Source: Siphlonurus alternatus
Taxonomy: Eukaryota > Arthropoda > Insecta > Ephemeroptera > Siphlonuridae
Length of the DNA stretch: 64,000 nt
Assembly (NCBI GenBank): GCA_949825025.1
Contig: OX463780.1
Location: 47,885,280 to 47,949,279, forward strand
Direction of reading: 5' to 3'
Position numbers and translations under genes: made by a program
The notes under the pieces: model-generated
What the model was told of the DNA's origin: nothing
What the model saw: the letters and a program-made list of their open reading frames with translations, nothing else
The model's database searches: none
In this document: positions 13,501 to 25,717 of the stretch, piece after piece
Layout: the number at the start of each line of letters is the position of its first letter
Numbering within the stretch: position 1 is the stretch's first letter

Positions 13501-16500
13501 CATCATGCAAATTTTACATTATTATTTATTATAAATTTTGCTCATTTGAAATTTCTATGTTAATAAATATTTTTAACATACAAATGGGTTATCTGTCATT
13601 TGGTATATATCACAACTTGATAACTATAAGACTAATGAAGAAAAAAGATAGAACCTTTAGTACATTTTACAATTAATATAGTACCTTGAGAATTTACAAG
13701 ATAGAAAAAATTATATTATATGTACAACAAATGAAGTTTCTGTCAGTTTGATTAAACTTGCGAATCCCACAAGACAATTAAATATCGTTTTAAAATAAGA
13801 AGAGAGAATAAAATAAATTCAACTGCTAGGGTCATAAACAAATAATCTCCGCCATCATGCCGCAAGATAATTTGTGATCACTCACTCCTACACTGATGTG
13901 CTCCGTGCTGCTGATGAACAAGTTGCCTAACCTCACGGGGTATTTAAATTGTCAGCTTACAAGGTAGTAGAAGACTGCATGTCACTGTTTTTAAATTAAA
14001 CGTACCTTTTTGTACTTACAAGGAAAAAAGGCCTGCCGTAATAATCAGTTGGTTGCATTACAAAACCAGTTTTTAGGTAATTAAAAATGGATATTGAAGC
14101 TAAGTCTTCTCCGAACATTGTTCTGTAGCCTCTAGAAGCTAAATCTTTCCAAATAAATGGACAGTCGTCAATTTTCTTTTTTTCACTGTAGCACTTTGCT
14201 CTCAATTCATCTTCAGAAAGACCCGTGAGCAGAGGGATGACGTTTGGGAAGGTGTTGTCCCCCACTTTGTTGTAGCCGAGCAGTGAGATGGCGGAGAACG
14301 GAGGTGACGTCAGCAGTTGGTACGTCTTCGGTAGTTGTCGTAACATGTTGAGACGAGACACTGAGTCCAGGCCGATAATTAGGATGCTCAGCTGGTGACA
14401 TTAAAATTTTAAGTTATATTAAATTTCATGAAGGATGATGAACATATGATTAAAAAGAGAATTTGGATTATTATTGCTTATCTACGAATTTACTTAAATC
14501 GTGTTGGATTTGATATCAGTTAAAATCACGTCAAATCGCTCCTCATGGAAACCCATTTGCTCAACTGTCATACCTGGGGGTCTTCGCTGCTCTCATTGTT
14601 CTCGCGACATCGCCCCTCCACCGTCCGTTTGAGTGGCACGAAGGCGTGGTAGTCACGGTAGACCTCCACATCGTTCCTCGAGCACTCGACACGAACAAAC
14701 TCCACGTTCTCGTGATCCACGTCAGTAACCTCGCCGTCGAAAGGTACACATTCTTCGGAAAAACTGCAAAATTAAACTTAAACATAACTTTGAACGAACA
14801 TTAAATATCGCATGATGAGCAATGATTTTTAATCTATAGACCAAAAGTCAGAAAATCCTACTGACAGTGAGTTATAAATCAGCAGGTACAGCAGCATCCA
14901 AAAATTTGAATCTTATGTTAAATACCATCTTGTACTCCTCCAGCACAAACTTTATTGCTCTTTTTGCTTGCAGGCATTACCACGCAGTCTACTGAGGCGT
15001 TGCATGTGAACCATTTTTTTTTTTTTTTTTTAATATTGCTAGAATGACATGTATTACCCAAAATGGATAACTACTGCATGAAAATTTGTTATTGCAAAAA
15101 TGAAAAGAGGGTATCAAATTATGCTACTCTGATTTTTTTTTTCAGATTTTTTGGAGCCCCGAAACTATTTTTAATAATTATTGAAATTCTCTAACAATAG
15201 GTTAAGTTGGCACCTCTGGAACCTTAATAAAAAGGATAGGGCAAAAACGCCTATTGACGCCTCCAGGGGGCGTGGCATAACTTTCAATAATTTTTTAAAA
15301 ATAGTTCCAAGACTTAAAAAAATCTGAAAAAATTCAGAGTAGCATAATTTGGTACCCTCAATTCATTTTTACAGTATAAAAATTTATGTAAGTTTTCCAT
15401 TGCAAATTCTCATCATCTCTCCTGATGAAGCTGAAGCTTTTGCAAGCGAGGTAAAGTTCATGCTGACTAAAGTTGTACATTATTTAAATTAAATATAGAT
15501 CTGAGTGCCAGCGGTACACAATGCTCTCACTCTTGAAACTTTTAGCAGGATCCACGCCCAGTAATTACACCCCACGAAAGTTAGTTGTCTGCCGTGACGT
15601 CATCAACCGCTGCTTCGTGTTTTGAGATACTAAGCACGCAATAATAGAGAGTTTCGTACACAGTAATTACTATCAAGGCCCTCATCGATGCATGAATGTT
15701 AACCTCTATTTTGTGAGATAAGAAATAAATATACGTGAAAAAAGGGTATCATGGATGACATTGTTTTCGTTACGTGCTTCTAAAATAATAATAATAATAA
15801 TAAATAATTCCGCCAACGAATGCAATCCAGTTTATTATTAATTAAAACATTTTATTGCAATATTAAAAGCAAATAAAAAGAAAATTTTATTTTATCAATA
15901 TTCTTAATAAGTCAGTATTACTTAATAAAATTTTCAATTGAATTTATTGCAGGCTTACAGTTTTTTTACAAGAAAATTTTTAAAACATCTTGCGATTTTC
16001 AAGAATTTGTAAAATCATGTGTTGCAAAATTTAAGAAATTCGCCTCGCTACGGCAGTGGCATCTTTTTAATCGACATGAATATATAGCCACTTTCTTAAT
16101 AATTTTATTATACCATCTTTTTTCTTATAGAGGGATAATATTTACCGTGAGTAACAATCCGCCATTTCTGTGTATTTGTTTGGATCTTCGTGCAGCCTCC
16201 AAAAGGTTCGGTAGCAGCAGGCGAGGCTACTCAGATCCGATATCCCGTAATGGTGCATGGCCTCGCGCACCACCCACATGGCGGTCAGGTTGGACTGCAC
16301 CAGGGGTGGGTGTGGATTCTTCCGAGACCAAGAGAACCACGAGAGCCAATCTTTCGGATGAAATGACCATTTCTCTTTCTCTGAACACTATAAAAAAAAA
16401 TGTATATTATAAAACATAGTAATACCATTTTATTTATCGCCTTCAAATTTAATATCAAACCTACTGACCTTGGGGTCCGGCTCCTGAGGTGTCAGGAAGC

Positions 16501-17356
16501 GCCTGATGTCCGGATTGACAGGAGAAAGGTCCGGGATGTGACACCCGGGGGTGTCCACGAGGAATTTGTGGGACAAATTGCTCGCAGACTTGTCCAGTAT
16601 CACGGTCATGCTTTCCTCGTAGTCTGAAAGTACAAAAATGTTTAAGGAAAGCAATATTAAATAGAAATAGGTGTGATTTATAGTAAACATACACTTATAT
16701 TAAAATGCTATACAGATTTCAGCGACGCGCATTATGAAATATAACACGTATGACTTTTATTTTTATTTATTTATATGGTTATATATAACACAAAAATATC
16801 TTTGTGATTTTAGAAGCCTTGTATTACAATTTATTTTTAAAAAACAAGCTTTGTAAATGTGTTTTTAAAATGCTATGAAATGGACAAATTGCAGGCAAAA
16901 TTCTTATTGCTTGCTTCAGCCAAGCTTCGAGTTCTGGATTTTTGATTTATTTATACATTTTTCCCCCTGTAACACTATTTAAATCATGACATTAAATTTT
17001 GTGACGTAACAGTCATGTAATTTCTTTCCTTAATTTGCTTGAGTGTTATTAAATATTTACATGAATGTGACGTCACTTTGTTTCGTAATACAATTTTAAC
17101 TATTTTAAGGATGTTAGTGGGTTAAAAATATTAAATAAAAAACATAAATATATTTCTCGAAGCCCTAATATGTAGAAACAAAATTTCAAGAACGTTGTAC
17201 TGGCAATAATTTGTTGACGTGGTTACCATAGGTAGTAAAATCTCACCACTCACCATGTATGAGGGACTGCTGGTAGACCAGGGTGGCGCCACACAGAAGA
17301 CCAAGCGCCAGCAGCAGGCGCCTCCATCTCACCACGTGACCTCTAAAAATTGACAT
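10510..17356 (-). CDS. DUF229-family type II membrane protein (gene B), 8 coding exons
   Basis: Exons are 17356-17254, 16623-16469, 16387-16146, 14763-14574, 14391-14020, 13489-13181, 12584-12249 and 10902-10510. They join without a stop to 699 aa with the same phases as gene A. The N-terminus is basic (VRWRR) and runs into a hydrophobic helix at about residues 13-30. Core motifs are LIIGLDS (Asp 239), GDNTFPN (Thr 277), NMPNIGD and MSDHG (Asp 444). The last exon ends in CYCKNQIDEK. Exon 3 is longer than in C-E, with a tryptophan-rich insert after the first cysteine, as in gene A. Exon 4 and the middle of exon 5 are also closest to A, so A and B look like sisters. Exon 7, however, matches all of A-E. 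An acceptor just upstream of the ATG (TTCCAG then ACAGAATG) suggests a non-coding 5' exon that I could not locate. Confidence 0.87.
15062..15402. mobile_element. Foldback element, family beta, copy 1 (gene B intron 3)
   Basis: The arms carry AGAGGGTATCAAATTATGCT and its complement, plus CAGATTTTTTGGAGC. The centre holds AACGCCTATTGACGCCTCC and GGGGGCGTGGC. It is the same architecture as the three copies in gene E; the termini are worn. Confidence 0.75.
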
Positions 17357-19420
17357 TCTGTCTGGAATTTCAGTGAAATAATGAGGTCCGTGATGATGAA
17401 GTTTTGGAAACTGTGAAGTCTGTCAGCTAAAAATTGAAGCTATAGGCACTAATATAATGTTAAATAATCTGAATTATTATTTGATGCAACAGTAATATTA
17501 TATTGTATAGCCTTGATTTAGCTAGAAAGCACACTGTTCTGTTTTATATCATAATACGACAATTTTATTGTAGATAGCAGCGAACAGCACGTTTTTATCA
17601 GTGTTGCTCGGTGTATGTGCCGGGTTTAATTCCGGCTGGAATAGGAAGTGTTTTAATATCATTGTATTGCGAAACTCACCACAAGTAAAGTAAAAATTAT
17701 TTGGTTTTCCCACCAGAAGTAGTCGGAAGTGAGTTTTTATGTACGAGTTTTGCAAATTGTTAACCATGTGAGAATACTCTCATAAAAAAATCATTTGCGA
17801 AATTTTAAATACAAACAATGGAAAAATCTAAATTCCCGGAAATTAGTTTGACAGTGAGTTATTTTATTATATTTAAAATGTTTCTAGTATTTATAATTTA
17901 TTAAAAAATTACATACAAGTAAATAAACTATAATTATTTCGAATGTTTTTGAAATGCTTCAAAACAAAAAGAGAAAACTAGATTGATATAATTAATATAA
18001 TATTACAATTTTGCTTATTATAATTTTTCCCGAAGTGATTGTCATGTATATAATATATATTATTTATACATGTATACCTTTGTCTAGAATGTAATCAATT
18101 GTTACAGAAGTGCAGGATGAGATAATACTTCATTGTAAGGAAAAATCTTACATTAGATTTGCTCGTCTAATTACAGTTATTACTAATTACAAGATCAAAA
18201 TTTCAACATTTTTCGTTCAAAATAAATCCTGCAATTTAAAAAAAAAATATCCTGTATATTTTTGTTTAATTAAATAATATTATGTATTTTATTTCATGCT
18301 CAATCAATGTAATCGAATCAGGTAAACCATATGAACCATGTATACAAAAAATATTTAAATATTCATGATATTTTTTTCTTGATTTTTATTTAAAATTGTT
18401 CATTTAAAAACCTATACATATAGTATGTACATTGTATATAAAATGAGATTCATAAATTAAATCAACATCTAAAAATAGGAATGCGATAATATTATTAAAT
18501 TAATATATTATTTTACTTGCTAATTAAACTGTGTATAATATAATTATAATAATATTTATTCGAACTATGAATGTAATAAAAATAATACATTTTTGCTGTT
18601 CGTTGCTACTTTCAAGAGTTTCAAGAGATCGGAAAACATCTGCTCAGATTCGTAAGTTGCTTTAAAAAATAAATGTTATCTGTCAGTGACGTTTGTTTGC
18701 TGCAATAAACAATGCAAATATTGTATTTTTTTAAATCCGCGATTATTTTTCACAATTTTTTTTATGATTTTTTTTTACAGGGATAAAACCTCTATGAGCT
18801 TAAAGCTCGAGGCTGAGTAATGGGTAGAGATAAGGGTGGGAAAGAATGGTGGCCACGACTTGTTACGCGTCTTAGCATTCACTGAGGTGAGACTGAGGGA
18901 ACCGTGGAGAACCACAACTAATGGATGGAAGTGAAATAAAGATATTTTTTATCTGATACCCACAAATCCTGTCATCCAGCTATAAACCTGGATTCAACTT
19001 ATGGTATTTTTACTCATTTTTTTTCTTTTTTATTCAAACTTTTGCATATACAAACCCAGTGTGGGATATAATAATTATTTTCAGCCCTCTAAATAAATCT
19101 TAATTAAACTTTTTCCTATTACTCATCCAACACTAGCCCCACGTGATGCACACAAACATACAAGAGACCATCAGATATATTGAGCTGTTCCGGACAAAGT
19201 TCTCCCCCTCCAGGACCAATATGCCGGCGCACGATATGCAAACAGTGGCTCCTCTAAATATATTATGTTAATTTAAAAATGGTGGACTCATTTCGTCGTA
19301 GCAGATATGCGTAGAAGCGTCTAGCTACATCCTTTTATTTAATCTGACTTACAGCCCAGAATAATGAGAGTGAAAAAACGTGAAAACGTTGCCAAGTTTA
19401 TATGACCCCTAGATAGAAGA

Positions 19421-19583
19421 TTTTAATCAGAAGAAACCGGAAAGCGAAACGTAAGGGGGGCTTTTAATCAGAAGAAACCGGAAAGCGAAAATCGGGAGCG
19501 GGACATAATTGACTTTTTAATCAGAAGAAACCGGAAAGCAAAATTCGGAAGGGGGACTTTTTAATCAGAAGAAACCGGAAAGC
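19421..19583 (+). repeat. Four spaced direct repeats of a 25-base unit
   Basis: TTTTAATCAGAAGAAACCGG followed by AAAGC occurs at 19421, 19462, 19515 and 19559. All four units are essentially identical. The spacers (16, 28 and 19 bases) differ but are mostly G-rich with GGGGG or GGGAGC runs. Confidence 0.9.
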
Positions 19584-20105
19584 TTACAGTGTTGCCGGTT
19601 CTGTCCAGATCGCACGTTTTTTCATCTCATCCTTCTTGGCTAAGGGAAAGAATCCCTTTTATTTACAGATCGTATTAACATTTTCAATGAACATCCAAAA
19701 CAGAAAAACGTGAAAAAATATAACGACAGTGTAATTTGGTACTCTCTTGTCATTTACTGCAAAGAAAAATTCATGAAGTCAGATGTTAGATTATCATTTG
19801 GTACTTATTTAATTAATCAATTTAAACGGTCGGGAAAGTTTGTGAACTGCTGTGGAGCAAGTAACAAAGAATTTAGTTCAAATATAAAAATAATACAATA
19901 CGTTATCAAAAGGTGATGTTTTATTTATTAGCAAACGCAATAAAATATTATGACGTTTTATGAAAAGTATATTGACCTACTCATAAAGCACCAACAGATG
20001 GCATTGAAAGCCTCCTCGATAATAGGAAACCTCCGATATTGTATACATGAATGACACTTTTAGAATCAATCCGGTATATAATTTCCACCATATATCAATA
20101 TGCGT

Positions 20106-20256
20106 CTAAAGCCGGTATTACACGATACAATTTTTCTAACTATTGCATACAATTTTTCCTTACAAGAAAACTTCAACTCCATTTATTTCCATGGAAATGA
20201 AATTTTCTTGCAAGGAAAAATTGCATGCAAAATTGTATGGTGTAATACCGGCTTTA
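20106..20256. mobile_element. Foldback element, family zeta, copy 2
   Basis: AAAGCCGGTATTACACGATA and the complement TGTAATACCGGCTTT bound a 151-bp hairpin with CTTGCAAGGAAAAATTGCAT-type arms. Confidence 0.8.
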
Positions 20257-20556
20257 GGATGTCAATATCATTAAAAAAGTGAAGATATATAATTATACTC
20301 TTAAAAATTTAATATAAATAAAAATGAAGATTATATAATATGTATCATGTTTTAAATTTAATATACAAACATTTGAATGCACTGCTCGCCTCAGTTTTGA
20401 TAATTTCATGTTATTTTGATATTAAAATATGTATAATTCGAACACAGCCAATAAAACTATATAGCTATTAATATTATACTTTTTTTCGTAAAGATCTCTA
20501 TGCATGTTATGAGATGTAATAATATTAATTTATGTTTACCTTTTTTGCGACTATAC

Positions 20557-20798
20557 ACTCTTAAAAAAATTTGGCTGAATTTTGACATCTTATATAATCA
20601 GTATATTTTTAACGCCTTAAATCATGCTTTTTTCAGGTGTTTCGCTGCGCATTTTCAGTAGTAAGTATAAACTATATACTGACAGTATATGCTGACTACT
20701 GAATATTGACTACGAAACACCTGAAAAAAGCATGATTTAAGGCGTTAAAAGTGCACTGATTATAAGATGTCAAAATTCAGCCAATTTTTTTTAAGAGT
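20557..20798. mobile_element. Foldback element, single copy
   Basis: ACTCTTAAAAAAATTTGGCT and its complement AGCCAATTTTTTTTAAGAGT bound a 242-bp element. The arms include TTAACGCCTTAAATCATGC and GGTGTTTCG. Confidence 0.75.
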
Positions 20799-21447
20799 GA
20801 ATAATCAAGAAAAAAAAATAATAAAATGGTTTAAAGTTTTGGGACATTAAAAACTAAATTTGTACTGTTCAATACTTCCATTATCCTTGGATATCACCAT
20901 AGAGAATATGCTATAAATCACCACCATGATAAAGAAAAGGTAACAAAGAAAATAATATTATGGATGAAACGAATTATTTTAACTGCTGAGTGAGGACATA
21001 AAATTATAGCATGTGTTTCATTATGATACTTTTTTTCGTAAAAATCACTGGACAATGTTATGAGATGCATTTAAATTTAAATATAAATGGAGAACGACTC
21101 AGGTCTTTTTGTTTACTAAGCAAAATTTAAGCATCCACTTGCTGATTCGGTCACTATGTTTTAACTCAAGGATATCCGGTTGCTGAAGATAGTTAATTGG
21201 ATTTTGATTCCTTGTTCACTCACCGTGTAAGATTTCTGCGCAGGTTTTTTACCTTCAAACTTAAAGTGATTTCTTTACATTAATTCTCTTTTCATTATAA
21301 TAAACAAACTGAACTGACAACGACTGTATATACTCAGTATATAGTTCTTGCTGAACTGAGGCTACTAATAAACTTTTAATAACAATAAATTTTAGTGCCA
21401 AATACGTAATTTTAAACTTGCAAACGAGACTCATTTAGCGAGCTGAC

Positions 21448-21768
21448 AATAGAGTATTGTCCTCAATTTTTTTTATTGCACAAATGGATAGAGGGTGCAA
21501 AGTTATGCTACCCTGATTTTTTTCAGATTTTTTAGAGCCCGGGAACTATTTTTAAAAAATTATTGAAAGTCCTTTTCGTGACGTCACGAGACGCCGCTCC
21601 TTAAGAAAAAGATAGGACTTGCCGCCGCGTGACGTCACAAAAAGGACTTTCAATAATTTTTTAAAAATAGTTCCAAGTCTCAAAAAAATCTGAAAAAAAT
21701 CAGGGTAGCATAACTTTGCACCCTCTATCCATTTCTGCAATAAAAAAAATTGAGGACAATACTCTATT
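21448..21768. mobile_element. Foldback element, family alpha, copy 2 (intergenic)
   Basis: It has the same termini, the same CAGATTTTTT subterminal motif and the same TGACGTCA pair as the 4602 copy, differing by only a few bases. An apparent 73-aa reading frame here is only a by-product of the repeat. Confidence 0.85.
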
Positions 21769-22929
21769 TGCAATCGAAATCTTGTTCCGCGTGTTGAACT
21801 TACGTGTATGCGCCCAATCTTTTCTTGCTAGTAATAATAAATGGTTAGAATAACGTCATGGTAGATGCTCAAAAATAAATTAGCACTGTAAAATTTCTGT
21901 ACTATAATACGTATATACATGATGCATGTATATATATAATACAAAAATGCAGGACAAAAATATTTAATCTTCGGCTATTTGCTGCAGAAAATTAATGTAT
22001 CTTAATTATTATTTGTCCCTGCACGTTGAAATGAAAGTAATACGCAGTTCATGTGCATAGAAGGCGCAATTGTAGTAAAATTATTCAATACAAATATCGG
22101 TGGCCTTGTATAATTTTAACTACACCACGTAAAAGATATTAATTATAACGATTGAACATACCACTTAAATCCGGTACTTTTTAAAAGAAAACACTGCTCT
22201 GAAAACAAGAAATTATAATGATTACTTATATTATTTGTTACCTTACTGGTCGTATTTTTCCTCATGCAGTAGCCACAGTCCTCTCCCTTCCCCTGACTAT
22301 TCTTGACTGACTTGTTGTTGTGATCACGCAACGTGCACCGTTAACCTCGCGGGGGGAAGGGGGGGGGGAGCACTCAGTGTAATTTAAAAATGTTTATTAT
22401 TTACATGACGTAATATTATGCTACAACAACCATCTCTAATAATTTATGGTCTCGTGTGGACGCGTTTTGTATTAAATTAATTAATAATATTTTTTTTAAA
22501 TTATATTGGCCAATATAACATTTTTAAGACATATATACTATAACAAAATAACATAATAACTATATATTATGACAAATTTAGCAGATATATCTGAACTTGC
22601 TAACAATCGTGGTTAAATTATTGAGTACTTTTTAATAATATCAATATATGCACAATAAATTAAATTCAGTATTTAGGAATATTTTATATTACAAATATAA
22701 TTTTAATTTATAATTTTTTTTTTCAATGGAGCGCTGCAAGCAGGAATAATATCGTAACTCGATAAGACCAAGATGCAATGGTTGTAGATAAAAAGGAAGA
22801 ACTGGGGCTTCGATTCAGTTCTGGTGGAATTTCAATGTTGAAACCACAAAGCACACACACAGAGCAATGCAAAACATTCTGCTTATAAAATTCAAATACG
22901 AGCTACAAGAAAGACCATACAAAATCACC

Positions 22930-23144
22930 ACAATTAAATTTACATGATATTCCCTCCGGAAGTAACCGGAAGTGTATAAGTTTCCAGGTTTTCCATTCAT
23001 ATTTTAGCATTATAATTTCACACAGAGGTCAGTACTTTTACTTCAAAGCACTTTGTAAAGTTTAAAAAATGAATTACAAACAGAAGAGCTGTAAACTTGA
23101 CACTTCCGGCTACTTCCGAAAGGAATATCAAATTAATTTGACTG
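22930..23144. mobile_element. Foldback element, family theta (GGAAGT-rich), copy 1
   Basis: The arms read CTCCGGAAGTAACCGGAAGT and ACTTCCGGCTACTTCCGAAA, bounded by CAATTAAATTTA and AAATTAATTTGACTG. The centre contains AGGTCAGTACTTTTACTTC. Confidence 0.75.
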
Positions 23145-23400
23145 TTATATGTTCACATGATGATGTTTTATATAGATTCTTTGATGACGTCTCATAAGAA
23201 CAACATTATCCGTCTTCAACGGATACACCGTCATGTGAACGAACGTGCTTCCGGCGGGACTGCATAATCTAATCAGTTTGACCGTCAGAAGTGAAAAGTG
23301 ATTACATCTCCCCGGGCCTCCCAATTTTTAACGTTCCTTGTACACTTGCTGTCATTAGTTGTAATATATTGTGCGTGCATTGTCACGCTCAGCAATACTA

Positions 23401-23804
23401 TTTAAGGTAGAGATAACGTTGATCAGCTGTTCGACGCAGGTCCCTTTGATTAACATATAAATCTTAACAAATTCACAAAAATTTTGAAATTTTTTTGAAA
23501 GGCAGATATTAGTGCTTAAAAGTCATAGAAAAAAATTCGAAACAATTTAACAAGTCGATTTTTTTTTTTTTAATTCCTTTTTTTTAATGTTCAGCATTGG
23601 GCTTTCCCATGGAGAGACAAACTAAAAACTTAGAGTAATTTAAAAAAAATCAGCTCGTTAAATTGTTTCGAATTTTTTTTTATGGCTTTTAAGTACTAAT
23701 ATCTGCCTGTAAAAAAAATTAGAACGTTTGTGAATTTGCTAAGGTTTACATGTTAATCAAAGGGACCTACGTCGAACAGCTGATCAGTGTTATCTCTATT
23801 TTAA
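23401..23804. mobile_element. Foldback element, family delta, copy 1
   Basis: It is flanked by TTAAGGTAGAGATAACG and a slightly worn complement. CAGCTG lies close to each end and TTAATCAAAGGGACCT-type arms lie inside. TTAA at the boundaries could be a target duplication. Confidence 0.75.
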
Positions 23805-24275
23805 AGATAACAACTGTGTTGTTTTTGTTTTTCGTCACAAATGTCAAGTTTTAAATTGTGGACGTCATAGATAAATAATTTGTTCATTTTTCTTTTGAAC
23901 AATAGTTTTCGACTGTTTTAAATTATAAATAATAGTATACATAAACATATAATTATTTTTTGTGTGTTTGCGAAATTAATTTCTGAATAGCAATGTAATC
24001 TCTCTAGACTCTCTCTCCTGAAATTAATCCTCTTGTTATTTTATTTTTACATTTAAAATTGTTTTTTGTTGTGCATTTTTACTTCCCATTAAAAGGCATG
24101 ATATTAAATCATTGCGTATTGCAATTTCGCCATCTGCATAATTGAGGAATGACCTGGGGTTGTAATCATATAGCGAGCATGAAAAAATCACGGATACTTA
24201 AATTTTTAATTACAACATGGATAATATTATAACCTGTAAGGTAATTAGCGACCCAGGAAGGTGTTAAAATACCGC

Positions 24276-24364
24276 CAATTAAGAATTTGCGTTAAGTTAC
24301 GAGAAATTAGCACATATTTCCTATGCTTAAGAGTCTAGCGTAACTTTAGGCAAATTGTTAATTG
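24276..24364. mobile_element. Small foldback element
   Basis: CAATTAAGAATTTGCGTTAA at the left pairs, with mismatches, with GGCAAATTGTTAATTG at the right. Length is 89 bp. Confidence 0.5.
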
Positions 24365-24847
24365 CCCCACTCCCCTCCCCCCAGGTCTAAAAATTCAACA
24401 CAACATCCTGACAGCTGATTCTTCTCACTTCCGGCTATTTCCGGTGAATATAAAATTAATTCGACTATAGCTTTCAAATGTATATCAGATCTCTCCATGC
24501 ATGTTAACGCATGTTATTAAAACATGTATAATAATTTACTAATAATAGATGATGAAATATCAAAAATGAAGATTGCAGAATTGCAGCTAGCAGTGACCAG
24601 TTATTATTGACAGAAACTTACTGTTTTTTCTTATTTATCTCCACTTTGCATGCATTTGGAACACGAATTTTGAAAGACACCACATGATCACGGATCGTGT
24701 GTCAACTGTATATATAGTGAGTTGGACTTCAGTCATGCAACAATTTCGTTCAAACATGAGAGGCTGTTTCCCTTACATAAATTATTGATTATTCAAATTA
24801 GATTGGTCAGTCGTTTACACAAAAAACGAAACATCTTATAAAACTTC

Positions 24848-24950
<103 letters not shown>

Positions 24951-25287
24951 AATCATAATCTTAATTAATATTCATATTACAGTGTAGATTATTACTTTTT
25001 TTAATTGCTGTTGTTATAAAATATGCCTAATTACCTAATACCTAATTAAAAATTACTACAACTTTAACTACTTGAGCCATAGTTTTTAGTACGAGTAGCA
25101 TGATCGCATAATTTTAAGGTATTAGAGTGTTTAAAAAAAAAAAAACATAACTCGAGGTCCTCTGTGCAAATATGCAACATAAATTTCATGCATTCATTAA
25201 CTGGTCTCGTGATTTCTTGCAGAACTTTGTATCTTGCATCAATTAATTAAATTATAGAATAATAAAACTTAGCAGGCGAAGTAGACA

Positions 25288-25617
25288 TTATAAACTATTT
25301 TTGTTTTACATACCATTTGATGTATGCTGGGCAATCTTCGCCGATCCTTTATTTTATGCAACACTCTACAATTAGCACTGATTTTAATAATATTTAAATT
25401 AAGTATATACATATGCATATGTTATTTTAATAATTATTATTCACAAAAATGTACAATTTTGTGAATAATAATTATTAAAATAACATATGCATATGTATAT
25501 ACTTAATTTAAATATTATTAAAATCAGTGCTAATTGTAGAGTGTTGCATAAAATAAAGGATCGGCGAAGATTGCCCAGCATACATCAAATGGTATGTAAA
25601 ACAAAAATAGTTTATAA
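25288..25617. repeat. Perfect 330-bp palindrome (161-base arms, 8-base loop)
   Basis: Left arm 25288-25448 and right arm 25457-25617 are exact reverse complements by direct comparison. The loop is ATGTACAA. The sequence is not found elsewhere in the window and lacks the ends of the other foldback families. It lies about 100 bases beyond the stop codon of gene C. Confidence 0.93.
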
Positions 25618-25711
25618 TTAAATTATATTTTGAGATAAAAAATCTATTTTTTCATTGTTACTCCATAGGTATTCCACAAGTTTTAATAAAATTACATTCT
25701 TGTTACAAAAT

Positions 25712-25717
25712 TTTATT
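25712..25717 (-). terminator. Poly(A) signal overlapping the stop codon of gene C
   Basis: The stop is TGA followed by ATAAAA, so AATAAA begins on the last base of the stop codon. Confidence 0.5.

Noticed and set aside
19710..19916. 68-aa frame in the B-C intergenic region
   Set aside because: No recognisable domain, no flanking splice signals and AT-rich codon choice unlike the real exons.
21552..21773. 73-82 aa frames at 21552-21773 and 33724-33972
   Set aside because: Both are the alpha foldback element read on one strand. The protein similarity between them is just repeat identity.
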